From Magnetococcales bacterium (lineage in GTDB: Bacteria > Pseudomonadota > Magnetococcia > Magnetococcales > JADFZT01), in assembly GCA_015232395.1 (NCBI GenBank), contig JADFZT010000029.1, positions 1 to 51,495 of the forward strand: a stretch of 51,495 nucleotides of DNA, given 5' to 3'. Shown here piece after piece: positions 44,279 through 51,495 of the stretch. Under the pieces are notes generated by a model. It saw only the letters and a list, made by a program, of their open reading frames with translations. It searched no databases and was not told where the DNA came from. Each line of letters begins with the position of its first letter. Within the stretch, counting starts at the first letter, position 1. The position numbers and the translations under genes are program-made.

Positions 44279-46066
44279 TTAAAATTTTTCGAACTCGGAG
44301 TCGGAGCTATCGTTGCCACCCATATCCAAACTCACGCCATTTCCTTGCTGAGGTGCGGGAAGGGCTTGTCTGGCTGATTGCCCCCCTTGAATCTGCCGGG
44401 TTGGGGCTGATCTGGGGGGGCTTCGCCGTTGGGAGCTGTCGATCTTGAAGAAAGAGGTGGCCTGGATCAGGTCAGCAGATTCACTGGAAAGATCGTCCGC
44501 TGTTGCGGACATCTCTTCGGAAGCACCCGCATTTTGTTGAATCACCTGATCCAGCTCTTGCACGGCGCCGTTGATCTGTTCAGCGCCCTGGTTTTGTTCC
44601 CGGGAGCTGGCGGTGATTTCCTCGACCAGTTCAGCGGTTTTTTGAATGTCCGGGACCAGCTTGGTGAGCAGGCTTCCGGCTTTTTCAGCCACCAGCACGC
44701 TGGAGGAGGAGAGCTGATTGATCTCCCCTGCGGCTGATTGGCTGCGTTCGGCCAATTTTCTCACCTCTGCGGCCACCACCGCAAATCCCTTGCCGTGTTC
44801 TCCAGCCCGGGCTGCTTCGATGGCGGCATTCAGGGCGAGGAGGTTGGTTTGCCGGGCGATCTCCTCGATGATGGAAATTTTATCGGCGATCTCCCGCATG
44901 GCGGTGACCGCTTCGGCCACGGCTTTTCCACCCTCCTGGGCGTCGTTGGCAGCTTTGCTGGCGATCTGTTCGGTCTGGACTGCATTGTCGGTATTTTGGG
45001 CGATATTGGAGGTCATCTCCTCCATGGCAGAGCTGGTCTCTTCGATGTTGGCTGCCTGACGGGTGGCACCATCGGCAATTTTGGAGGAGCTGGCAGAAAG
45101 CTCTTCACTGCCGGTCGCGACGCTTTCAGCGGCGTTGACCACCTGCCCCATCACCTCCCGCAGTTTGGCGGCGGCTGTGTTGAGCGCTTTGCCTGCCTCA
45201 CCGATTTCATCTGTGGTGACCACCCGAACGTTGGCGGACAGATCCCCTCGGGAAAATTTAAGCAGTCCCCCGAGAATGTCGATTACCGGCCCCTGGACAT
45301 AGGTCTTGATGACGATAAAGAAGAGGAAGCCACCCACCAGGAGAGAGCCCAGAACCAGTCCCAGCACTTTCATGCCGGCAGCGGTTTTGATCTCGGCCAG
45401 TTCCGACAGGGGGGCGGAGAGGGTCAGGATGCCCACTTGATCACCTACCTGCCAATTTTCCAGATCAAAGCCAAAAACATCCTTGCTGTCACCGATGGGA
45501 TTGGTGCCAGAATGACCATGACAAACCAGGCAACCGCGCTCCGCCTTGATCTCCTTGGCAAAGATGTATTGGCCGGTTTCGGTATCTTTAATGGAGAGTT
45601 CGCTCTTACCTTCACGCTGCATCTGATCCATCAAGCGCAACTCGCCAGGGGTGGCCTGGGCCTTGGGGTCTCTGGGACGGCTGCGTTTGGCGGCTCTCAA
45701 AACAAACCCGGCCTCTTCAGCCGCTTTTATTCCCGACTTCAGCATCACGATGACTGGAATCACGCCGTGCAGTTCGGTTTGTCGGGCACAGGCGAGTCTG
45801 GCGGCGTTGGAGCTCTCCTTGCGGCATCTTTGAGCGGCTTCCCAGATTTTGTCTTTGAAAAACTTGCCTTCCCAGGCATCCCCAACGCTTTTGCGGATGA
45901 CATCCCCCTGGTTGAGGATGGCTTTGGAGACCAAAGATTTTTCATGTTTGAAATCGTTGACGATCTGAGACATCAGAACGAAGCCGACGATGGTCATGGA
46001 AATGGCAAAAACCACCGAAAACATACCGATGATTTTTTTGGAAAAACTCAAGCTCAAGAACCAGTT
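44279..46066 (-). CDS. Methyl-accepting chemotaxis protein with CxxCH haem sensor domain
   Basis: A 595-residue chemoreceptor from the ATG at 46066 ([12 protein letters not shown]), with GAGG upstream; an extension to 46108 is possible. TM1 is at about 10-32 and TM2 at about 232-255. The periplasmic domain is of the DUF3365/Tll0287-like type and contains [12 protein letters not shown] (about 180), a CxxCH c-type haem motif. A HAMP domain and the tip [31 protein letters not shown] follow. The haem suggests sensing of redox state, NO or oxygen. It ends EFEKF, matching the neighbour receptor. A GCCGATAT box at 46154-46161 (minus) resembles a sigma-28 -10, but no -35 partner is present. Confidence 0.9.
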   Translation of the reverse strand, partial: NWFLSLSFSKKIIGMFSVVFAISMTIVGFVLMSQIVNDFKHEKSLVSKAILNQGDVIRKSVGDAWEGKFFKDKIWEAAQRCRKESSNAARLACARQTELHGVIPVIVMLKSGIKAAEEAGFVLRAAKRSRPRDPKAQATPGELRLMDQMQREGKSELSIKDTETGQYIFAKEIKAERGCLVCHGHSGTNPIGDSKDVFGFDLENWQVGDQVGILTLSAPLSELAEIKTAAGMKVLGLVLGSLLVGGFLFFIVIKTYVQGPVIDILGGLLKFSRGDLSANVRVVTTDEIGEAGKALNTAAAKLREVMGQVVNAAESVATGSEELSASSSKIADGATRQAANIEETSSAMEEMTSNIAQNTDNAVQTEQIASKAANDAQEGGKAVAEAVTAMREIADKISIIEEIARQTNLLALNAAIEAARAGEHGKGFAVVAAEVRKLAERSQSAAGEINQLSSSSVLVAEKAGSLLTKLVPDIQKTAELVEEITASSREQNQGAEQINGAVQELDQVIQQNAGASEEMSATADDLSSESADLIQATSFFKIDSSQRRSPPRSAPTRQIQGGQSARQALPAPQQGNGVSLDMGGNDSSDSEFEKF

Positions 46067-46394
46067 CATCTTTAGCTTTTTCCTCTTCAGTCCAGTGAAT
46101 GGCAACAATCCGGTTGTTGAGGGGGGCTACATAAAAATCGGTAGAAGTTTGGTATATCGGCAGCTCTTCCCATTGATGGCGGGAAGTCTACTATATTGAA
46201 TGCGTCAAGCAAATTTTTTTTGTTTAAGATTGGAGCGATCAGGATTTCCATCAAATGAATGGAATAAATGCTGGTTGGAACGCCAGCTGGAGCCATTTTT
46301 CATGCTAAAACCGGAAAAATCAGGGAGGGGGATTTTTTTGGGAGTGGTCTTGCTGCCAAACGGATCAATCGAGATATGGACAAAGAGGTGGGGA
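46067..46394. other. Gene-free interval
   Basis: This 328 bp carries the chemoreceptor promoter region at its left. Runs of T at 46210 and G/T-rich runs at 46320-46345 are present. I see no gene and no good terminator for the OmpA-domain gene that ends at 46395. Confidence 0.35.
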
Positions 46395-47384
46395 TCAATT
46401 TTTTTCGTCGGTGGCCATGATGAAGCGCAGTTCCACCCGCCTGGAAAAGGCCTCACCCCGTTTGGATGCGGCATAACCCCCGATACGAAAGAGGGAGCGT
46501 CCTTCGGGGTTGCGAAAGTGATCCAGGGCGGGTTGGTGGGCCAAGAGATTCAGAAAGGTCTCTCGGGCGCGCTCGGCCGCCAGACGCCAATTGGCTTGAA
46601 AGCGCTTGCTTCCCGGCTCCGCAGCGATGGAATGGCCGTCGATCACCACCGTTGCCAAATGGACGGGGCTGTCCGATTTTTCACATCCTGTGGGGCTCCC
46701 CACATAGGCCGCAGATGAGACATAACAGGGTAAAATTTTGGCCAGAATATCCGCCAGTTGGCCCAGGACGGCACTCTGTTCGGGATTGAAGGTGGTTGTC
46801 CGGGGGGTAAAATCGAACACCCCCGGCAGGTAGAGCACACCGCTTTCCCGATTGGTCCAGGAGCCGATTCCAAGTAGCGCCAGTTCATTACCCAGTTGCG
46901 TGAGGAGTCGGTTCAACTGGGCGTCCACCTGCTGGGCCTGGGTTGTCCTGGGAATGTGGGCTTTGGCTACCCTTCGGGGTAGAGGCGTGGGTTGAATGGC
47001 CTGGGGTTGGATGGTGGGAGGGGTGGGCCGTTGGCTGACAGGTGGCGGTTTGATGGCCCGGGAGGGCGGTTGAACAGCTGGGCGCGCTGGGGGTTGGGGT
47101 GTGATCACGGGTGATGGTTTGGTGGCCACCTTGACTGGCTGCCGGGGGATGGGTTGGTCCGGGGCTTGGGTGACTGGATTTACCACCATCCCAGGCGGTA
47201 ATGGTGGCTGAACACTGGCTTGGCCGGAGTGGTAGGCCTGGGACACCTCCCACTCCAACTGCTGGGAGGTGTGGTGATTGGAGAGCCCCAGGCCCCATAA
47301 AAACAGAAACATGGCCATAAAGAGCAGACCCGCCACTCCAACGACGATCAGAAACACCGGAGAATTGTATTCAATCCGGATCAT
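46395..47384 (-). CDS. Inner-membrane anchored OmpA-like peptidoglycan-binding protein
   Basis: A 329-residue protein. One TM helix near the N-terminus (FLIVVGVAGLLFMAMFLFLWGLGL) has no charged residue, unlike MotB or ZorB. Residues about 50-150 are Pro/Gln/Ala/Val-rich and disordered, suitable for crossing the periplasm. Residues about 170-325 form an OmpA-like domain: FDFTPRTTTFNPEQSAVLGQLADIL, VVIDGHSIA, NWRLAAERARETFLNLL, and a FRIGGYAASKRGEAFSRRVELRF close. It should tie the inner membrane to peptidoglycan. Its start is 6 bp past the stop of the giant coiled-coil gene, so translation is probably coupled and the two proteins likely work together. Confidence 0.75.
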   Translation of the reverse strand: MIRIEYNSPVFLIVVGVAGLLFMAMFLFLWGLGLSNHHTSQQLEWEVSQAYHSGQASVQPPLPPGMVVNPVTQAPDQPIPRQPVKVATKPSPVITPQPPARPAVQPPSRAIKPPPVSQRPTPPTIQPQAIQPTPLPRRVAKAHIPRTTQAQQVDAQLNRLLTQLGNELALLGIGSWTNRESGVLYLPGVFDFTPRTTTFNPEQSAVLGQLADILAKILPCYVSSAAYVGSPTGCEKSDSPVHLATVVIDGHSIAAEPGSKRFQANWRLAAERARETFLNLLAHQPALDHFRNPEGRSLFRIGGYAASKRGEAFSRRVELRFIMATDEKN

Positions 47385-47390
47385 GATCCT

Positions 47391-50300
47391 CTACCCATCC
47401 TTTTTAGGGGGGAGGCCGGGTCTTCCGTGGGGGAAAAGTTCTCTGATTTTTGAACGCTCCTCCTGACGACGTCTTTCCAAAAAGGCTTCCACCAGTTCCG
47501 GCATGGACTTTTCATGGCGTGTCATGGGCCGGGGCGAAGGGGTGGGCTCGGAATCGGACTCGGACTCATCCTTCGGGGGGAAAGTCATCTCCTCCAGCGT
47601 GCTGCGCAGGGAGTTGGCTGTTTTCAAAAGCCCCCGGTCCAGTTCCGCCACTTTGGGAACATCCTCTTCATAGGGAACCATCAAGGCACTGATCCCCTCC
47701 CCGAAGTCCCAGATCAAGCCCACAACCCGGGGATCAGTCACGGGTGTGCCAGCCTGGAGGTGGGCAATGAGCGTTTGCAGAATATCGTTCAGGGGCGCGG
47801 CACGATAGCCGAACTGATCTTCCAGATGCATGAAGATCCGCTTTAACAGCTCCAGCAGCGTACCCCCATCAATTCCTCCCGTTGTTCCGGAAAGTTTCAG
47901 CAACATCTGCTCCAGGCTACCGGTATTCGTAGCCTGATGCTCCAGAAGCAGGGGATCTTCTGCGTCCGATACCTCTTTTGTTTCCCCAGAGGGTGTTTGG
48001 GGCTCTTCCAGGGGTTCAGTTTCGACCACTGCCGGTGGTGGCTCCACAGGTGATTCAGCCGGCTTGGTAGCCTCGGAAATGGCCGATTTGAGTCTTTCTT
48101 CCAGGGAACTCCCCAGCTCTTGGGCGGCATCCTGAAGGGCGGCGGTCACCTGCTCCTTGGAAAGTCCTTCCGGAATCCAGTCGGCCATTTCCGAAAGGGC
48201 TGAGTGGATCACCTCCTCCAGATCTTCCGATACCTGATGGGTTTCGGCCTTCACCATGGCACGCACCTGATCTTCAGTGCTCATACCCTGGCGCAGGGAT
48301 GCCATCAAACGCTCAGTCTCGGTTTTGACCACCTTTTGCACCTGATCTTCGGTGCTCATATCCTGGCGCAGGCTGGTGGCTAAACGTTCTGTTTCCGCTT
48401 TGACCGCTTTTTGCACCTGATCTTCGGTGCTCATACCCTGGCGCAGGGTTTCAGCCAGGCGGTCTGTTTCCGCTTTGACCACCTTCTGAACCTGATCTTC
48501 GGTACGTATATCCTGGCGCAGGGTTTCCGCCAAACGATCGGTTTCCCCTTTGACGGCTGCCCGCATCTCCTGCTCGGTACCAAACTCAGCTCGCAGGGTA
48601 TCCACCAGATGTTCAGTCTCCCCTTTCACCACAGCCCGAATTTGCTCCTCGGTGCCGAACTCAGCGCGCAGGGTATCCACCAGGCGCTCTGTTGCGGCGG
48701 TGATCAAGGTGTGCATTTCCGGCACGGTAGCGAACTCAGCCCGCAAGGCATCCACCAGATGGCCAGCTTCTGCCCGCACCACCGAACGCATTTGCCCTTC
48801 GGTGTTGAGGCCTGCCTTTATTTCAGCACTCAGAGGCCCGGTCTCCGCCCGTAAGGCGTCCACCAGATGGCCAGCTTCCGCCCGCACCACCGAACGTACC
48901 TGCTCTTCGGTGTTGAGGCCGGCTTTTATTTCAGCACTCAGAGATCCTGTCTCTGCCCGGAGTGCTCCTCGAACCTGTTCCTCAATGGCGAGCCCCTGAA
49001 TGACTTTATCCACCAGTCGATCGGTCTCAGCCTTCACCACCGAACGTACCTGCTCTTCCACGGCAGGCCCTCTCCCCAGGGTGGCAATCAGTCGATCGGT
49101 TTCAGCCTTCACCACCGAACGCACCTGCTCTTCCACGGCAGGCTTGGTATCCAGGGTGGCAATCAGGCGATCTGTCTCGGATTTCACCACCGAACGCATC
49201 TGCTCCTCGGTGTTGAGTCCAGACTGGATTGCAGTGCTGAGTGGAGCGGTTTCTGCCCGCACGGCGCCCCGAACCCGATCCTCAATGGCGAGGTTTTGAA
49301 CGATCTCATCCACCAGGCGATCGGTCTCGGCTTTCACCACCGAACGCATCTGCTCTTCCATGGCAGGTTCGGTGCCCAGGATGGCGATCAGTCGGTCGGT
49401 CTCGGCCTTCACGACCGAACGTACTTGTTCTTCCACACTGTGCTTGGCATCCAGCGCTGCCATCATGCGGTCGGTTTCACCCTTGACCACAGCCACAAAC
49501 GGCTCGCTGTCCGAGCTTGTCTTCAGGGTTTCAGACACTTCCCCCAAAGCCACTTCCAGGCCCCGGGTGTGGTCCAGCAGACGCTCTCCATGGAACGACA
49601 GGGTGTGATTCATTGCATCTGCCGTGGGCAGGGAGGCGAGTCCTTCGGAAATGCGATCTCCCTGGTCCTGCACCACCGAGATCAATTCCTGACGCAGAGG
49701 GGCCAGATTGAGCTGTTGGGCCAGACGTTCCCCCTCTTCCCGTACCGCTTCCAGAACCGGCTCCAGTGTCAGCCGGTCATTTAATTCACCGAGCAGACGT
49801 TTGGTGCCCGTCTGCATCACCTCTTCGAGCAATCCAGCGATGGGGCGATTCCCCAAACCATCGAACAGCCCATCTGCCTGCTGACGGACCGATTGGACGA
49901 TCTCCTTGCGGAAGCCTTCCAGATCCAACTCCCGGGTCAGTCGCTCTCCCTCTTCCCGAACAGCACTCAGCACCGGAGCCAGGCTCAACCGCTCGCTCAG
50001 CTCCGTCACCACCCGGGTGCTTTCCCGGCGGACGGCTGCGGTCAAGGCAGCCTCTGAGGGACGTTCGGCCAGCTGGTTGCTCAACCGATCGGCTTGTTGC
50101 CCAATCAGTCCCTCCACCTCTTTACGGAATGGTCCCAGGTCGAGGGCGTTGGAGAGCCGTTGGTTTTCTCCCTGAATCACTTGGGAGAGGGCTTCCACCG
50201 TGGGTTGGTCTTGAAGCTGTTGGCTTAAGCGGTCTGTCTGTTCCCGGAGAGTGGCCACCACCTCTTCCCGGAACGGCCCCAGATCCATCCGCTTGGCCAG

Positions 50301-51495
50301 ATGACGGCTCTCCTCCTTCAAGGCGCTCACGATTGGGTCCAGTGTGAGTTTGCGGCTCAGAGTTTCCCCGAGGGATTCATTTTCAGCCCGCATCAGGGTT
50401 TGCAGATGGGTGGTGGTGGGCAGGTTGGCGAGTTTGGTATTCAGACCCTGGCCATGGCGCTCCACGGTATCGATCAACACCTCCCGCAACGAGGACAGGT
50501 CAAGGTGTTTGGCCAGGCGTTCGCTTTCGGCTCGCACCATGACCCCGATGGCTTCGCTGGTGGGGCGTTGGGCCAGTTCGGCGTTGATCCGGTCGGAATG
50601 GGACTGAACAGCCTGGAGAATAGCCTCACTGGAGGCTGAGGGATCCAAGCGCGCTGCCAGCTGTTCTCCGGCTTCCGATACCACTCGCTTCAGGGTTTGT
50701 TCGGAAGGTTGTTGGGCCAGTTTGTCGCTGATCTGCTCAATCTCTCCCCGGACGCCATCGAGCACTTGCTCCTGGAGAGATTCCAGGTCTGCACGATCCA
50801 GCTGCAATCGGGCCTCTTCCACCACCTCACGCAAGAGGGTAATGGAGGGCATCTCTTCCAGTTTGCCACCGATCAGGTCGGCCTGATCCTGAACCGCACC
50901 GATCATCTCATCGCTGAAAGATTGCAGGCCTTGCCGGGAGAGACGGTCGATCTCCCCACGAATGGTCTGCTCCAGGGCTTCCAGGGAGGGGGGCTGGGAA
51001 ATTTGGTCAGAGAGACGGTCAATGCGAGCTGAGACCCCTTCGATCACCTCTTTTTGCAGGAGGGCCAAGGATTGATCGGCCAGCTGTCGGCTCTCTTCCC
51101 GGACCGCTGAAACCACCGGGGTCAGGTCGATGGCCTCGTTCAGGCGGGTTTTGAGTATTTCGTTTTCAGCCCGCACCACTTCGTTCAGGCTGGCGTCACT
51201 TAAGGTGAGGCGCTGGGTGAGGGTTTTGTGGAGCCGGTCGATCTCATTCCTGACGGTACCGATGATCTGATCGTCTGTGGAAATCCGTTGCAGCTCCCGA
51301 CCCAAGCGTTCACCCGCCCCATCCACCAAATCACGAACCGTGTGGGAGGAGGGCAGTTGGTTTAGTTGTCCGGAGAGGCTTTCAGTCTGCTCTTGTATGG
51401 CCCGGTTCAGGCGTTTGCTGGCGGAGTCCACGACCGACTGCACGGCTTCGGGTGTGAGCTGGCGGTCCAGTTTTGTGGAGAGGGTTTGCGCCTGC
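47391..51495 (-). CDS. Giant repeat coiled-coil protein (N-terminus beyond right edge)
   Basis: The frame is open from the window edge to the stop at 47391, at least 1367 codons. Almost all of it is predicted helix with few aromatics and no membrane segment. The N-terminal visible part (49509-51495) repeats every 24 residues, often as 72-residue triplets, with ExxRL and SAVREEGERL motifs. The next part (48201-49508) is an array of 25-residue units such as EEQVRSVVKAETDRLIATL. It is followed by an acidic Pro-rich linker and a folded C-terminal domain (about 47560-47890) of unknown family with FGYRAAPLNDILQTLI. The tail is basic and hydrophilic. I do not recognise the family. The adjacent OmpA-domain gene points to an envelope-associated filament or spacer. 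Confidence 0.75.
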   Translation of the reverse strand, partial: QAQTLSTKLDRQLTPEAVQSVVDSASKRLNRAIQEQTESLSGQLNQLPSSHTVRDLVDGAGERLGRELQRISTDDQIIGTVRNEIDRLHKTLTQRLTLSDASLNEVVRAENEILKTRLNEAIDLTPVVSAVREESRQLADQSLALLQKEVIEGVSARIDRLSDQISQPPSLEALEQTIRGEIDRLSRQGLQSFSDEMIGAVQDQADLIGGKLEEMPSITLLREVVEEARLQLDRADLESLQEQVLDGVRGEIEQISDKLAQQPSEQTLKRVVSEAGEQLAARLDPSASSEAILQAVQSHSDRINAELAQRPTSEAIGVMVRAESERLAKHLDLSSLREVLIDTVERHGQGLNTKLANLPTTTHLQTLMRAENESLGETLSRKLTLDPIVSALKEESRHLAKRMDLGPFREEVVATLREQTDRLSQQLQDQPTVEALSQVIQGENQRLSNALDLGPFRKEVEGLIGQQADRLSNQLAERPSEAALTAAVRRESTRVVTELSERLSLAPVLSAVREEGERLTRELDLEGFRKEIVQSVRQQADGLFDGLGNRPIAGLLEEVMQTGTKRLLGELNDRLTLEPVLEAVREEGERLAQQLNLAPLRQELISVVQDQGDRISEGLASLPTADAMNHTLSFHGERLLDHTRGLEVALGEVSETLKTSSDSEPFVAVVKGETDRMMAALDAKHSVEEQVRSVVKAETDRLIAILGTEPAMEEQMRSVVKAETDRLVDEIVQNLAIEDRVRGAVRAETAPLSTAIQSGLNTEEQMRSVVKSETDRLIATLDTKPAVEEQVRSVVKAETDRLIATLGRGPAVEEQVRSVVKAETDRLVDKVIQGLAIEEQVRGALRAETGSLSAEIKAGLNTEEQVRSVVRAEAGHLVDALRAETGPLSAEIKAGLNTEGQMRSVVRAEAGHLVDALRAEFATVPEMHTLITAATERLVDTLRAEFGTEEQIRAVVKGETEHLVDTLRAEFGTEQEMRAAVKGETDRLAETLRQDIRTEDQVQKVVKAETDRLAETLRQGMSTEDQVQKAVKAETERLATSLRQDMSTEDQVQKVVKTETERLMASLRQGMSTEDQVRAMVKAETHQVSEDLEEVIHSALSEMADWIPEGLSKEQVTAALQDAAQELGSSLEERLKSAISEATKPAESPVEPPPAVVETEPLEEPQTPSGETKEVSDAEDPLLLEHQATNTGSLEQMLLKLSGTTGGIDGGTLLELLKRIFMHLEDQFGYRAAPLNDILQTLIAHLQAGTPVTDPRVVGLIWDFGEGISALMVPYEEDVPKVAELDRGLLKTANSLRSTLEEMTFPPKDESESDSEPTPSPRPMTRHEKSMPELVEAFLERRRQEERSKIRELFPHGRPGLPPKKDG
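48201..49508 (-). repeat. 17 units of 25 residues plus one 11-residue insertion
   Basis: The array is 436 codons, exactly 17 x 25 + 11. Units align on a (E)EQVRSVVKAETDRL core. Units 2-4 and 6-8 share the order of tail sequences (PAM/PAV, LAI, LNT), which indicates duplication of a 75-residue block. Unit 9 carries the 11-residue insertion. A 25-residue period equals 7+7+11, typical of a coiled coil mixing heptads with a hendecad. Confidence 0.85.

Noticed and set aside
46395-47384. Assignment as MotB or ZorB
   Set aside because: The TM helix has no proton-conducting Asp and the following MotB plug is absent; only the OmpA-like domain is shared.
1-51495. tRNA, rRNA, tmRNA or prophage genes
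   Set aside because: I saw no cloverleaf with a T-loop GTTCGAATC context, no rRNA sequence and no phage structural or integrase gene.

Overview
The window looks like bacterial chromosome, not phage or plasmid. GC is moderate to high, genes are dense and mostly ordinary, and one IS scar lies at the left edge. The content is dominated by signal transduction: two large sensor kinases, an NtrC-type regulator, a diguanylate cyclase, a PilZ protein, two chemoreceptors, an FHA protein and a Ser/Thr kinase. Core metabolic genes (pepN, acs, a large FAD/Fe-S oxidase) sit among them. This suggests a free-living, motile, respiratory proteobacterium. A magnetococcus-like or related lineage is my guess from gene style only; no rRNA or marker gene in the window confirms it.

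Layout. 1-991: start of an IS1182-type transposase gene running off the left edge, next to a 5'-truncated IS66 transposase. 1034-4878 (minus): CsgG-like lipoprotein, ArnT/GT39-like membrane glycosyltransferase and a radical SAM/SPASM enzyme. 5336-6187: alpha/beta hydrolase behind an orphan intrinsic terminator. 6851-13177: a loose phosphosignalling neighbourhood with a small acidic protein, a two-domain FHA protein, rhodanese, a charged single-TM protein, a Ser/Thr kinase fused to a SUMF1-like domain, and PilZ. 13380-17268 (minus): aminopeptidase N and a CheB homologue whose active-site residues are almost all replaced. 18041-21976 (minus): sigma-54 response regulator and its PAS histidine kinase. 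22406-26353 (minus): 1315-residue DUF3683/FAD/Fe-S/CCG oxidoreductase. 26354-27970: 1.6 kb without genes, holding two separate repeat arrays of about 21 bp period and a candidate small RNA. 27971-35087 (plus): acetate module of acs, DUF4212 subunit, sodium:acetate-type symporter, CRP/CBS/DUF294 regulator and DnaQ-type exonuclease. 35105-37678 (minus): MHYT-PAS-GAF-PAS-GGDEF cyclase. 38208-41876 (plus): family-3 solute-binding lipoprotein and a hybrid kinase with REC and HPt. 41957-46066 (minus): two chemoreceptors, one with tandem periplasmic CZB domains, one with a CxxCH haem motif. 46395-51495 (minus): OmpA-like anchor protein coupled to a giant repeat coiled-coil protein that runs off the right edge.

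How they fit. The acetate module imports acetate and activates it to acetyl-CoA, with a nucleotidyltransferase-like regulator attached. The cyclase and PilZ protein imply c-di-GMP control. The chemoreceptors share an EFE(R/K)F tail, which could be a local CheR/CheB docking tag.

The least explained system is the giant coiled-coil plus OmpA-domain pair at the right edge. It has exactly 17 units of 25 residues plus one 11-residue insertion, and its stop lies only a few bases before the start of an inner-membrane protein with a peptidoglycan-binding fold. This resembles the logic of long-tailed envelope machines such as ZorAB, but no proton-channel domain is visible inside the window.
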